Assembly: GCA_017449675.1 (NCBI GenBank)
Contig: JAFTFG010000016.1
Coordinates: forward strand, 1-50,576
From: Prevotella sp.
GTDB lineage: Bacteria; Bacteroidota; Bacteroidia; Bacteroidales; Bacteroidaceae
Length of the DNA stretch: 50,576 nucleotides
Direction of reading: 5' to 3'
In this document: positions 35,231-43,030 of the stretch, piece by piece
Layout of the letters: every line of letters starts with the position of its first letter
Numbering within the stretch: position 1 is the stretch's first letter
Translations under genes and position numbers: made by a program
Notes under the pieces: model-generated
What the model was told of the DNA's origin: nothing
What the model saw: the letters and a program-made list of their open reading frames with translations, nothing else
Database searches by the model: none

Positions 35231-37171
35231 ATGAAGACTAAACTATTATTATTGACTATGCTCTGCCCGTTAACCATGATGGCAGAACAGCGAGAAGTGA
35301 AATCACCTGACGGCAGACTGGTCGTCGAGGTGAAAGTGGATAACGGATTAGCGACATATGGCGTGACCTATGACGGTATCGAGATGCTGAAGCCCTCACG
35401 ACTGGGACTACAGTCGACCTTCGGCGATTTCGCAAAGGCACTGACTTTCGTTGATGCGAAAGAGGAAGCGGTGGAGAAGCATTATGACATCTCACGCACC
35501 AAGACCTCGCATGTCGATGTCACGGCCAACCGCCTTGACATCACCCTGAAGAACGAGAAAGAGCGTCAGATGGTTGTCACCTTCCTGGTGGAGAACCATG
35601 ACATCGCCTTCCGTTACACGTTGCTCCGACAGGAGAAGAACGACACGAGAAGTATCATCATCGAAGAGGAGAACACCTCGTTCCGACTACCTGACGAGAC
35701 GACGGCATTCCTTTCCCCGCAGAGCCATGCCATGATCGGTTTCGCCCAGACAAAGCCCAGTTACGAGGAGGTATACTCCGCCGACGCTCCCATGACAAAC
35801 AAGTCATGGTATGGTCACGGCTACGTATTCCCTGCCCTCTTCCATGTAGGTGACAAGGGCTGGGTACTGATCAGTGAGACAGGGGTGACCTCCGCATATG
35901 CGGGTTCCCACCTAAGTGACTACGACCAAGAGAACGGATATACCATCGCCTATCCGATGCAGGAGGAGAACAACGGTTTCGGCTCGAATACGGCCAGTAT
36001 CGCCCTACCAGGGAGCACCCCTTGGCGCACCCTGACAGTGGCCAAGGACCTGAGGCCCATCGTCGAGACCACCATCGCCTTCGACCCGTTGAGTCCCTTA
36101 TACCAACCCTCTCAGGACTATCAACCAGGCCGTTACACCTGGAGTTGGCTCATCTGGCAGGACCAGAGTTGTAACTACGACGACCAGGTGACGTTCATCG
36201 ACCTGGCTGCGAAGATGGGATATGAGTACTGTCTGGTGGATGCCTGGTGGGACACGAATATCGGACGTGACAGGATAGCCGACCTCTCGAAATATGCCCA
36301 GTCGAAGGGACTTAGTTTGTTGCTATGGTATAACTCCAACGGACATGCCAACAACGCTCCACAGGGACCTTTCGACTGTATGAACACCACGATAGCACGA
36401 GAGCGTGAAATGGCCTGGATGGAAAGCATTGGTATCAAGGGTATCAAGGTAGACTTCTTCGGAGGTGACAAGCAAGAGACCATCCGTCTCTATGAGGATA
36501 TCCTCAGTGATGCCAACCGTTATGGTCTACAGGTTATCTTCCATGGATGTACCCTGCCGCGCGGATGGGAACGACTCTATCCCAATTATGTGGCCAGCGA
36601 GGCTGTACTGGCCTCCGAGAATGTGTTCTTCGACGAGAATGCAGCCAAGCGACAGGCCTTCGACCTCACCCTGCACCCTTTCTGTCGGAATACGGTGGCC
36701 TCGATGGACTGGGGAGGAACTATCATGAACCGTTTTATGAGTAAGGACAATAAAGGACGACACAGCCGCAAGACCACTGATGTCTTCGAGATGGCCAGCG
36801 GAATCACCATCCAGACCTCCGTACAGTGTGTAGCCATCCAACCTAATAACCTCACGGAACTGCCACAGGTGGAACTTGATTTCCTTAAGACACTGCCCAC
36901 CACATGGGACGAGACACGACTCATCGACGGCTATCCGGGTAAGTATGTCGTACTAGCCCGCCGTCATGGCAACCAATGGTATGTCGCCGGCCTGAATGCC
37001 GAGAAGGAGACGAAGACACTGACCCTCCAGTTGCCGATGCTGGCAGGAAAGACCGTCAACTACTATACGGACGACGCACAAGGGTATGCCATCCTCAAGA
37101 CATTGAAGATTGACAAGAAAGGACAGGCCAAGGTAGTGATACAACCCAATGGAGGTATCATCCTGCAATAA
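35231..37171 (+). CDS. Exported glycoside hydrolase family 97 (retaining, alpha-galactosidase-like)
   Basis: This 646-residue exported enzyme of GH97 has a signal peptide (MKTKLLLLTMLCPLTMMA). An N-terminal beta-sandwich starts with VKSPDGRLVVEVKVD, the (beta/alpha)8 barrel contains YCLVDAWWD and GIKGIKVDFF, and a C-terminal beta domain follows. D408 (KVDFF) and E463 (VLASEN) are 55 residues apart. That equals the spacing I recall for nucleophile D415 and acid/base E470 of the retaining alpha-galactosidase BtGH97b, whereas inverting SusB-type enzymes use glutamates. Periplasmic alpha-galactosidase activity is therefore favoured over alpha-glucosidase. It shares a transcript with the HU-like gene and ends at a strong bidirectional terminator. 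Confidence 0.88.
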   Translation: MKTKLLLLTMLCPLTMMAEQREVKSPDGRLVVEVKVDNGLATYGVTYDGIEMLKPSRLGLQSTFGDFAKALTFVDAKEEAVEKHYDISRTKTSHVDVTANRLDITLKNEKERQMVVTFLVENHDIAFRYTLLRQEKNDTRSIIIEEENTSFRLPDETTAFLSPQSHAMIGFAQTKPSYEEVYSADAPMTNKSWYGHGYVFPALFHVGDKGWVLISETGVTSAYAGSHLSDYDQENGYTIAYPMQEENNGFGSNTASIALPGSTPWRTLTVAKDLRPIVETTIAFDPLSPLYQPSQDYQPGRYTWSWLIWQDQSCNYDDQVTFIDLAAKMGYEYCLVDAWWDTNIGRDRIADLSKYAQSKGLSLLLWYNSNGHANNAPQGPFDCMNTTIAREREMAWMESIGIKGIKVDFFGGDKQETIRLYEDILSDANRYGLQVIFHGCTLPRGWERLYPNYVASEAVLASENVFFDENAAKRQAFDLTLHPFCRNTVASMDWGGTIMNRFMSKDNKGRHSRKTTDVFEMASGITIQTSVQCVAIQPNNLTELPQVELDFLKTLPTTWDETRLIDGYPGKYVVLARRHGNQWYVAGLNAEKETKTLTLQLPMLAGKTVNYYTDDAQGYAILKTLKIDKKGQAKVVIQPNGGIILQ

Positions 37172-37173
37172 AC

Positions 37174-37205
37174 AAGAAAGGGCAGCCTTCCGGCTGCCCT
37201 TTCTT
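37174..37205. terminator. Bidirectional terminator between GH97 and dnaA
   Basis: A perfect 14-bp stem (AAGAAAGGGCAGCC with GGCTGCCCTTTCTT) and a TTCC loop separate two convergent genes and carry an A/T-rich base on both sides. Confidence 0.88.
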
Positions 37206-37216
37206 CATCTCCATCA

Positions 37217-38626
37217 CTATTGTTTGATTTTAAAAGAGTTCTCAATACTGCTCAACTCTGCAGAGAACGACTTGTCTACTTTCAAGCGCTGCTCAACGGC
37301 AGAACAACTGTGTATCACGGTAGAGTGGTCTCTGCCACCTATCAACTGACCGATACGTGAGGCAGGCATCTTCGTGTATTTCTGGGCCAAGTACATTGAC
37401 ACCTGACGGACGATGACATAGTCACGCTTACGCGACTTGCTGAACACGTGCTGCTGAGAGACATGATAATGCCCACATACCTTCTCCAGAATATCATCAA
37501 CGGTCAGCGGATGGTTGTCTACCTTCACGGCACGCTTGATGACACGCTCCGCCAGACGCAGGTCAACAGCACTGTTATAGACAATCGAATAAGCCATCAG
37601 TGAGTTCACCACACCTTCGAGGTCACGGACAGAGCCGTTGGCCGTCTCTGCGATAAACTGAATGACATCCTCCGGAATCACCAGACCGTCACGCTTACAC
37701 TTCGAATGCAGGATATCAATACACAACTGCATATTCGGCTTCTCCAACTCTGCAATCAGTCCACAGGAGAAACGAGTCAGCAAACGGTCCTTCACACCCT
37801 GCAAGTCGACAGGAGGACGGTCGGAGGCCAGTATGATCTGCTTACCCAGACGGAACAGATGGTCGAAGATATGGAAAAAGGTATCCAGCGTCTTCGTGGC
37901 TGTCGCCCACTCCTGAATATCATCCACTATCAGCACATCGATAGACTGATAGAAACGGATGAAGTCGTTGACGGTATTCTGACGGGTGGCATCCGTAAAC
38001 TGCACCTGAAACAGACGGGCAGACACATAGAGCACACGCCTGGTGGGATACATCTCCTTACACTTCACACCAATGGCATTGATCAGATGCGTCTTACCAC
38101 ATCCTGAAGGTCCGAAGACGAAGAAAGGGTTGAAGGTCGACTTACCCGGATGCTCTGCTATCGACAGGCCCACCGTACGAGGCAACTTGTTACTGTCGCC
38201 CTCGATGAAACTCTGGAAAGTCTTATGGACATCCAACTGCGGATTCAGATCCTGCGGGACAGCCGCATCCAGCACCGAGGGCGACTTGTTAACACATGCA
38301 GACCCCAGAGATTGTTCTATATTGACGGGTTCACTACCCTCTTCCTCTACTGTCAACTTATGGGCTTTGTCCACCACGATACGGTAGTTGAGTTTCACAT
38401 TCGTACCGAAACAGCGGCAAATCACCTTACTTAATAAAGACACATAGTATTGCTCCAGATACTCAAACACATACCGGCTCGGCAGTTGTAAGAGTAGCGA
38501 ACGGTTGACCTCGTCGTATTTCTCGAATACGATGGGCGCAAACCAGGTTCTATATTGCTGCTCTGTGACTATGTCCTTGATCAGACGAAGGCAGTCGTCC
38601 CAAAGCGCCTTTGGAGTTTTTTCCAT
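37217..38626 (-). CDS. dnaA: Chromosomal replication initiator DnaA
   Basis: This 469-residue AAA+ protein binds DnaA boxes and melts the replication origin. Domain I (about 1-85) binds helicase or regulators, and a variable linker follows (about 86-135). The AAA+ core has Walker A GPSGCGKT (172-179), Walker B VLIVDDIQEW and sensor motifs. The C-terminal helix-turn-helix domain carries the DnaA signature ASRIGQLIGGRDHSTVIHS. Length is typical for Bacteroidetes. The 375-base spacer upstream is AT-rich, but I found no match to TTATnCACA on either strand. dnaN and other usual partners are not adjacent, so an origin here is not supported. Confidence 0.97.
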   Translation of the reverse strand: MEKTPKALWDDCLRLIKDIVTEQQYRTWFAPIVFEKYDEVNRSLLLQLPSRYVFEYLEQYYVSLLSKVICRCFGTNVKLNYRIVVDKAHKLTVEEEGSEPVNIEQSLGSACVNKSPSVLDAAVPQDLNPQLDVHKTFQSFIEGDSNKLPRTVGLSIAEHPGKSTFNPFFVFGPSGCGKTHLINAIGVKCKEMYPTRRVLYVSARLFQVQFTDATRQNTVNDFIRFYQSIDVLIVDDIQEWATATKTLDTFFHIFDHLFRLGKQIILASDRPPVDLQGVKDRLLTRFSCGLIAELEKPNMQLCIDILHSKCKRDGLVIPEDVIQFIAETANGSVRDLEGVVNSLMAYSIVYNSAVDLRLAERVIKRAVKVDNHPLTVDDILEKVCGHYHVSQQHVFSKSRKRDYVIVRQVSMYLAQKYTKMPASRIGQLIGGRDHSTVIHSCSAVEQRLKVDKSFSAELSSIENSFKIKQ

Positions 38627-39001
38627 GTGGCGTTAATACTTTCTTTATTAATAAACTAACCTTTGTTAAGATTATAGATTTCGTTTTCGATTGCAAATTT
38701 CGCACTTTTTTTTGATATAAACAAATCTTCATATATTTGGGAAAAATATACAATCGACCGTAACTCACTAAAATATCGGGGGTTAGGAATATTTTAAACA
38801 ACGGAACGTCCTCCCCCTCTTGCACAATTTCAAGTACCTGTCTTCCAGTGACTTACAAAATACCGCACACTGGGATACCCATGTGCGGTATTAAAAATAT
38901 GATTGTGCCGAAAGTCGTACTTATCAAGCACTTGCAAAACCTTAGTCGAAACTTTTTAGAACGGTCCCCTTTATTTAGACAAATTTAAAATTGTAACTTT
39001 T
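38627..39001. other. AT-rich spacer between dnaA and the MCE gene
   Basis: This 375-base region holds the dnaA leader and a strong hairpin at 38859-38892. It contains no perfect TAnnTTTG box facing dnaA and no recognisable DnaA box. A 91-codon minus-strand frame (38550-38825) overlaps the dnaA start and has no protein-like composition. Nothing else is supported. Confidence 0.6.
38859..38892 (-). terminator. Hairpin terminator after the amidase-MCE pair
   Basis: AATACCGCACA pairs with TGTGCGGTATT (11 bp), and the loop contains a further TGGG/CCCA stem, giving about 15 bp with one bulged base. On the minus strand it is followed by TTTTGTAAG, so it probably ends the amidase-MCE transcript before dnaA. 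A regulatory hairpin in the dnaA leader is an alternative. Confidence 0.6.
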
Positions 39002-39904
39002 TTATTTGTCCTTTTTTCCGAAAACGGAGAAGTGTACGTAGCGTTTCGGATGCGCCTTCAGATCCCTCATCAACGAATCAGCATCAGCCATCGTCTTCGC
39101 CATATTATTATATAAGGTGGGATCCCTCATCAGCAGTCCCAGTGTTCCCTCATTACTGTTCAGTTTACGAGTCATGGCCTCCACATTGGCCAATGTCTGG
39201 TTGACACTGGCTGTCATCGCTGCCACATCCACTGCCGACAGGTTGGCCGTCAACCGTTGGGTGTTACCCAACACACTGTCTGCCCGTACCATCATCGAGG
39301 GTACGTTACGGCTCAGACTGGCAGAGAGGATGCGCAGGTCAGCACTCGTCTTATCCAGATTAGCCGTCATCCCTTCCACATGATATAAGGTATTACGGAG
39401 GGCCGGATCAGCCAACAACTGATTCAGACTGGTCAGGATGGAGTCGAGTTTAGGCATCATCGTCTCGATGGCAGGTACCATCTGGGCCACCTTCCCCATC
39501 ATCCCCTGTTCGATACTTCCGAGGATGGTGTCTCCGACAGCGATAAACTGCAAGGGATTATCCGACAGCACCAGGTTGACTTTGATATTTCCCAACAGAT
39601 CACTGGATATCTCCGCATGCGAACCTGTTGGTATGCGCATCTGTTTGTCGAGTCCTACCTTTGCCACGATACGCCTGGGGTTGTTATAGTCATAGTCAAT
39701 ACCCTCTACGACACCCACCTTATAGCCGTTGGCATAGACGGGTGAGGAAGCGGAGAGACCTGTGACATCATCGAACACCAGACAGTACGTATTGGAATTG
39801 GAAAAGATACTCAACCCCTTGAGGAAGTTCAGGCCAAAGTAAAGCACGACGAGTGCGACAATGGCCACCAAGGCGATCTGTACTTCTTTCGTAAAGAACT
39901 TCAT
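39002..39904 (-). CDS. MlaD/MCE family lipid-transport protein
   Basis: This 300-residue MCE-domain protein is the periplasmic substrate-binding part of an Mla-type phospholipid transport system. One N-terminal membrane helix (IALVAIVALVVLYFGLNFL, about 10-28) anchors it. A single MCE domain (about 38-120) follows, with the pattern LVFDDVTGLSASSPVYANGYKVGVV. The remaining C-terminal half is a helical coiled-coil-like extension with Asn/Leu-rich segments (LTANLSAVD, VNQTLANVEAM), as expected for a tunnel-forming needle. It follows the amidase gene by 5 bases. The matching permease and ATPase genes (mlaE, mlaF) are not in the window. Confidence 0.9.
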   Translation of the reverse strand: MKFFTKEVQIALVAIVALVVLYFGLNFLKGLSIFSNSNTYCLVFDDVTGLSASSPVYANGYKVGVVEGIDYDYNNPRRIVAKVGLDKQMRIPTGSHAEISSDLLGNIKVNLVLSDNPLQFIAVGDTILGSIEQGMMGKVAQMVPAIETMMPKLDSILTSLNQLLADPALRNTLYHVEGMTANLDKTSADLRILSASLSRNVPSMMVRADSVLGNTQRLTANLSAVDVAAMTASVNQTLANVEAMTRKLNSNEGTLGLLMRDPTLYNNMAKTMADADSLMRDLKAHPKRYVHFSVFGKKDK

Positions 39905-39909
39905 ACTTC

Positions 39910-41145
39910 TTATCTCTTATTTTTCTGTTTTGCTCTGAACTCACGGATGGCGGCACGGACATCAACTTTCTTACCTCCTTTGAGGGCAATGATAAAGGCC
40001 TGCGGGAAGTTACTGATCAGTCGTTCACGGACCTGTACGATCTCATCATAGTCCACCGACTCGCCAACAGTATATTTATAGAAACCGCCTTCCTCATAAC
40101 ACTGTACCTCCCCCTGTCCGTTCAACTGTGACTTGTTGATCTTCTTACGGGAGTTGCTGGCCAGTATCTGTACCTTGAAGACCAGTGCCGTATCCTGCGG
40201 TTCCTGTACAGTCTCCTCCTTGGTCTCTTCCTTCGGCTTCGGCTCTACCACCTCCGGCTCTTTCTTGGTCTTCACTGGTTCCACAGCCACAGGCTCCGGC
40301 TGCCGTTTCTCTTCCTCAGGGACTACAGTAGGGATGTTGATCTCCTGTTGCTGTTCTGCCTGATAAGGTACGGTAATCTTACCGTCATATTTTCGTTTAT
40401 AGTCAAGAAAGGCCTGATAGATACCATACCCCAGTCGGTCGATCCCATTCGCACTGTTCAGCAACTGTTCCTCGTCCGAGGTGGTGATAAAGCCCAACTC
40501 TATCAGACAACTGGGCATGGAAGTCTCGCGCAACACCAGGAAACCGGCCTGTTTGACTCCTTTGTCGGGACGGCTGGCAGCGGCACAGGCTCTTTTCTGT
40601 ACGAAGCGAGCCAGTTCTACACTCTGAGCCATATTCTTGTCTTGCATAAACTCGAACATGATATAACTCTCACTCGAATTGGGATCAAAGCCTTCGTAAC
40701 GCTGTTTATAGTCTTTCTCTATCAGGATGACAGAGTTCTCTCGCTTGGCCACCTCCAGATTGGTATTGGCGCGATGCATACCCAATGTATAGGTCTCCAT
40801 ACCCCTTGCTATCCTCCCTTTAGGTAATGCATTGGTATGAACAGACACAAACAGGTCGGCCTTGTTTTTATTGGCGATGTCAGCACGGGTATGCAACGGA
40901 ATGAAGACATCCGTCTTACGGGTGTAGATCACCTTCACGTCAGGACAGTTATTCTCCACATATCGGCCAAAGGCCAGGGCTACGTTCAGGTTGATATTCT
41001 TCTCCTTGGAGAATGATCCGATAGCACCGGCATCATGACCGCCGTGACCAGGATCGATAACGAGTGTGAATTTCTTGTTTGCAGCCATAGAGACCACTGC
41101 AAACACCATCGTTACCCATATTAAAACTAATATCCTATTCTTCAT
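39910..41145 (-). CDS. N-acetylmuramoyl-L-alanine amidase (Amidase_3)
   Basis: This 411-residue exported zinc amidase cleaves the amide bond between the peptide stem and MurNAc during cell separation. A signal-like N terminus (MKNRILVLIWVTMVFAVVSMA) precedes the Amidase_3 domain with LVIDPGHGGHDAG (zinc ligand H34), E48, VSVHTNA and a final CLIELGFITTSDEE. A Pro/Glu/Lys-rich linker (about 265-320) leads to a small C-terminal domain that may bind peptidoglycan (SPOR-like), though I cannot confirm the fold. The frame opens at 41172, but that ATG lies beyond the -7 box (41160-41167), so the internal ATG at 41143-41145 is preferred. Confidence 0.9.
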   Translation of the reverse strand: MKNRILVLIWVTMVFAVVSMAANKKFTLVIDPGHGGHDAGAIGSFSKEKNINLNVALAFGRYVENNCPDVKVIYTRKTDVFIPLHTRADIANKNKADLFVSVHTNALPKGRIARGMETYTLGMHRANTNLEVAKRENSVILIEKDYKQRYEGFDPNSSESYIMFEFMQDKNMAQSVELARFVQKRACAAASRPDKGVKQAGFLVLRETSMPSCLIELGFITTSDEEQLLNSANGIDRLGYGIYQAFLDYKRKYDGKITVPYQAEQQQEINIPTVVPEEEKRQPEPVAVEPVKTKKEPEVVEPKPKEETKEETVQEPQDTALVFKVQILASNSRKKINKSQLNGQGEVQCYEEGGFYKYTVGESVDYDEIVQVRERLISNFPQAFIIALKGGKKVDVRAAIREFRAKQKNKR

Positions 41146-41159
41146 TTCTTTTAAAGGTG

Positions 41160-41167
41160 CAAAATTA
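41160..41167 (-). promoter_or_regulatory. -7 box of the amidase-MCE operon
   Basis: CAAAATTA reads TAATTTTG on the minus strand, matching TAnnTTTG, 14 bases before the chosen amidase start. No good -33 TTTG is visible. Confidence 0.45.
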
Positions 41168-41193
41168 CGCATTTTCCACGTAAAAAGCCTTAC

Positions 41194-41580
41194 TTATGCT
41201 AGAGTTTTATCATTTATTAAATGTAACTCCACACCAGCCCCCTCACAGTCTGCTCCCATCGGAGGGTTCTGCTTCGTCAGTTTGATGTCGATACTACTGA
41301 CTTGTGGAAACTGTCTGAGGAGGGAGTTGGCAATACGTCCTACCACATGTTCCAGCAGAGCCGAAGGGGTCTCCATCTCCTGTCTCACCAAGGCATAGAC
41401 CTCCGCATAGTTCAGCGTATCACAGACCTCATCAGATACCAACGCCTTGGAGAAGTCGTAGCCGATACGAAGAGAGAGCAGGAAATCAGCCCCGACCTTC
41501 CGTTCCTGAGGCATCACCCCATGAAAGGCATGGAAACGGACTTCCTTCAAAAAAACATATCCAGATTCGACCCGCATCAT
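41194..41580 (-). CDS. folB: Dihydroneopterin aldolase
   Basis: This 128-residue folate-synthesis enzyme cleaves dihydroneopterin to 6-hydroxymethyl-dihydropterin and glycolaldehyde. It has the FolB fold pattern: a first strand (YVFLKEVRFHAFHGV) with the conserved HGV, then QERKVGADFLLSLRIGYD, LNYAEVYALV with the active-site tyrosine, and LLEHVVGRIANSLL. It ends in strands holding the conserved lysine near KLTKQNPP. Length is normal. It lies 4 bases after the upstream orphan domain gene and is cotranscribed with it. Confidence 0.93.
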   Translation of the reverse strand: MMRVESGYVFLKEVRFHAFHGVMPQERKVGADFLLSLRIGYDFSKALVSDEVCDTLNYAEVYALVRQEMETPSALLEHVVGRIANSLLRQFPQVSSIDIKLTKQNPPMGADCEGAGVELHLINDKTLA

Positions 41581-41584
41581 CCGT

Positions 41585-42106
41585 CTATTCCTGAGATTCC
41601 TCCAGGTCCTCGTTATTATCTGGTAAGTATTTCTTCAAAGCACGCTCCACCCCGACCTTCCAGGTATTGATACTCTCATCTTTGAGAGACAAGGAGGCCA
41701 CCAACCGGATGACATGCTCCAAAGGCATACGGTAACGCAAGACACCACTGATCAACTTGGCATAGTTCCAGTACTCCGGATTAAATTTCTCCGAGAGTCC
41801 CTCCACGGTAGTCTTATAACCCCGCTTATTCTCAAACTGGAAGTCATAACGCTTGGTACCATCAGGATTCACCTGTTTGATAATCTTACCACGGGTGACG
41901 GTCTTGGGCAAGACAATTCCCTCCTCGTCATCCTGCAAACCAGTGAATATCTCATAGGGATAGCCGTCGAGCAATCCTACGAAAGCCACCCATTTCTCCT
42001 TGTTGTTCTGGAAACGCACCACATCACACTCTAAGACCTGAGGACGTACCTCCACCACTTCAGGGCGTTCGTTCTGCAATGATTCTTTTTTATTATTTCC
42101 CTCCAT
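41585..42106 (-). CDS. Stand-alone ribonucleotide-reductase C-terminal domain protein
   Basis: This 173-residue protein looks, from memory, like the C-terminal region of Bacteroidetes adenosylcobalamin-dependent ribonucleotide reductases: RPQVLECDVVRFQNNKEKW, FVGLLDGYPYEIFTGL, YDFQFENKRGYKTTVEGLS and FNPEYWNYAKLISGVLRY. Here it is a separate gene. It has its own promoter (42126-42156) and a clean start, with no trace of the catalytic domain upstream. No redox cysteine pair is visible (one cysteine only, in LECDVV), so it cannot be a reductase by itself. It may be a regulatory or cone-like partner of a split enzyme encoded elsewhere. folB follows 4 bases later. Confidence 0.75.
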   Translation of the reverse strand: MEGNNKKESLQNERPEVVEVRPQVLECDVVRFQNNKEKWVAFVGLLDGYPYEIFTGLQDDEEGIVLPKTVTRGKIIKQVNPDGTKRYDFQFENKRGYKTTVEGLSEKFNPEYWNYAKLISGVLRYRMPLEHVIRLVASLSLKDESINTWKVGVERALKKYLPDNNEDLEESQE

Positions 42107-42125
42107 ATCTTCACGATTTTGACGG

Positions 42126-42156
42126 CAAAGGTACGATTAAACGAGCACAAAACAAA
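42126..42156 (-). promoter_or_regulatory. Promoter of the orphan domain-folB pair
   Basis: On the minus strand TTTG (42153-42156), a 19-bp spacer and TACCTTTG (42126-42133) match the consensus. Sequence and geometry are the same as in the MATE promoter at 14510-14540. Confidence 0.65.
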
Positions 42157-42207
42157 GAATTTTATTCTTTTTTTGTCGAGTGTGAGTACTTTCGGCATTT
42201 TTTCGTA
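42126..42207 (+). repeat. Promoter-bearing intergenic element, copy 2
   Basis: This stretch of about 82 bases aligns with 14510-14595. It shares CAAAGGTACGATTAA, an AAAGAAT/ATTCTTT hairpin, a T tract, CGAGTGTGAGTAC and GCATTTT. It lies between the leftward orphan-domain gene and the rightward nitroreductase gene, the same arrangement as copy 1. Confidence 0.8.
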
Positions 42208-42213
42208 CCTTTG
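42206..42213 (+). promoter_or_regulatory. -7 box of the nitroreductase gene
   Basis: TACCTTTG is followed only four bases later by the ATG at 42218. Transcription should therefore start at or next to the start codon, making the message leaderless or nearly so. No TTTG lies at the expected -33 distance. Confidence 0.55.
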
Positions 42214-42217
42214 CAGC

Positions 42218-42955
42218 ATGAAGAATCTTACAACACGGCGAACTATTCGCCAATACAGTGACAAGGAAGTGAGCCAGGAACTCCTTAACCGCCTCATGAC
42301 TGAGGCTAGTCGGACACAGACGATGGGTAACCTCCAACTATACAGTGTGGTGGTGACTCGTTCCGCAGAGATGAAACAAAAACTGGCACCCGCCCATTTC
42401 AACCAGCCGATGGTGACGGCAGCCCCTGTGGTACTCACCATCTGCGCAGACTTCAACCGTACCTCGACATGGGCACGATGCCGTCAGGCAGAACCGGGTT
42501 ATGACAATTTCCTCTCGTTTATCAATGCAGCCACCGATGCGCTACTCTACACCCAGACGCTCTGTAACCTCATGGATGAGGAAGGACTGGGCTACTGTTA
42601 TCTGGGGACTACCGTCTATATGCCCCAGCAAATCATCGATATTCTGGAACTGCCTCAACTCGTCATGCCGGTAGCCACCCTCACTGTCGGATGGCCTGCT
42701 GAAGAACCTCCCCTCTCCGACCGCCTGCCCTTGGAGAGTTTCATTCACGAGGAGACATACACCGACTATCTGGCCAAGGACATTGACACCTATTATTATA
42801 ATAAGGAGCATCTGGCCGAAAACTTGCACTTCGTGGAAATCAACCACAAAGAAACCCTCGCACAGATCTTCACCGATATCCGTTACACGCGTAAAGACAA
42901 CGAGGCGATGTCGGAAGGATTGTTGAAGGCCCTCAAGTGCCAAGGATTCGTATAA
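42218..42955 (+). CDS. Nitroreductase family protein (FMN flavoprotein)
   Basis: This 245-residue cytoplasmic flavoprotein of the nitroreductase superfamily reduces nitro compounds, quinones or flavins with NAD(P)H. The FMN-phosphate-binding start is TTRRTIRQYSD. It is followed by TMGNLQLYSVVV, a central DALLYTQTLCNLMDEEGLGYCYLG and VATLTVGWPAEEP. The last 50 residues form an extended tail. The frame stays open to 42119, but the ATG at 42218 directly follows the promoter and begins the family homology. It is convergent with the ExuT-like gene, with a terminator between. The substrate cannot be told. Confidence 0.9.
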   Translation: MKNLTTRRTIRQYSDKEVSQELLNRLMTEASRTQTMGNLQLYSVVVTRSAEMKQKLAPAHFNQPMVTAAPVVLTICADFNRTSTWARCRQAEPGYDNFLSFINAATDALLYTQTLCNLMDEEGLGYCYLGTTVYMPQQIIDILELPQLVMPVATLTVGWPAEEPPLSDRLPLESFIHEETYTDYLAKDIDTYYYNKEHLAENLHFVEINHKETLAQIFTDIRYTRKDNEAMSEGLLKALKCQGFV

Positions 42956-42976
42956 CACCAAAAACTTCCTTACGAT

Positions 42977-43012
42977 AAAAGGGTAGTTTCCTTACGAGAA
43001 ACTACCTCTTTT
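42977..43012. terminator. Bidirectional terminator between nitroreductase and ExuT-like genes
   Basis: A 9-bp core stem (GGTAGTTTC, 42982-42990, with GAAACTACC, 42998-43006) has outer AAAAG/CTTTT pairing with one bulge. It serves both convergent genes. Confidence 0.8.
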
Positions 43013-43030
43013 ATTGAAACGCTGTGTTGT

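Noticed and set aside
38550-38825. Minus-strand frame of 91 codons upstream of dnaA
   Set aside because: It overlaps the dnaA start in another frame, lacks a ribosome-binding site and ends in low-quality sequence.
38627-39001. Possible replication origin beside dnaA
   Set aside because: No TTATnCACA-type DnaA box was found on either strand and no dnaN or other origin-linked genes flank it. A whole-genome GC-skew plot would decide.
41146-41172. Extended N terminus of the amidase
   Set aside because: The upstream ATG lies beyond the -7 box at 41160-41167, so it would not be transcribed from that promoter, and the internal start gives a normal signal sequence.
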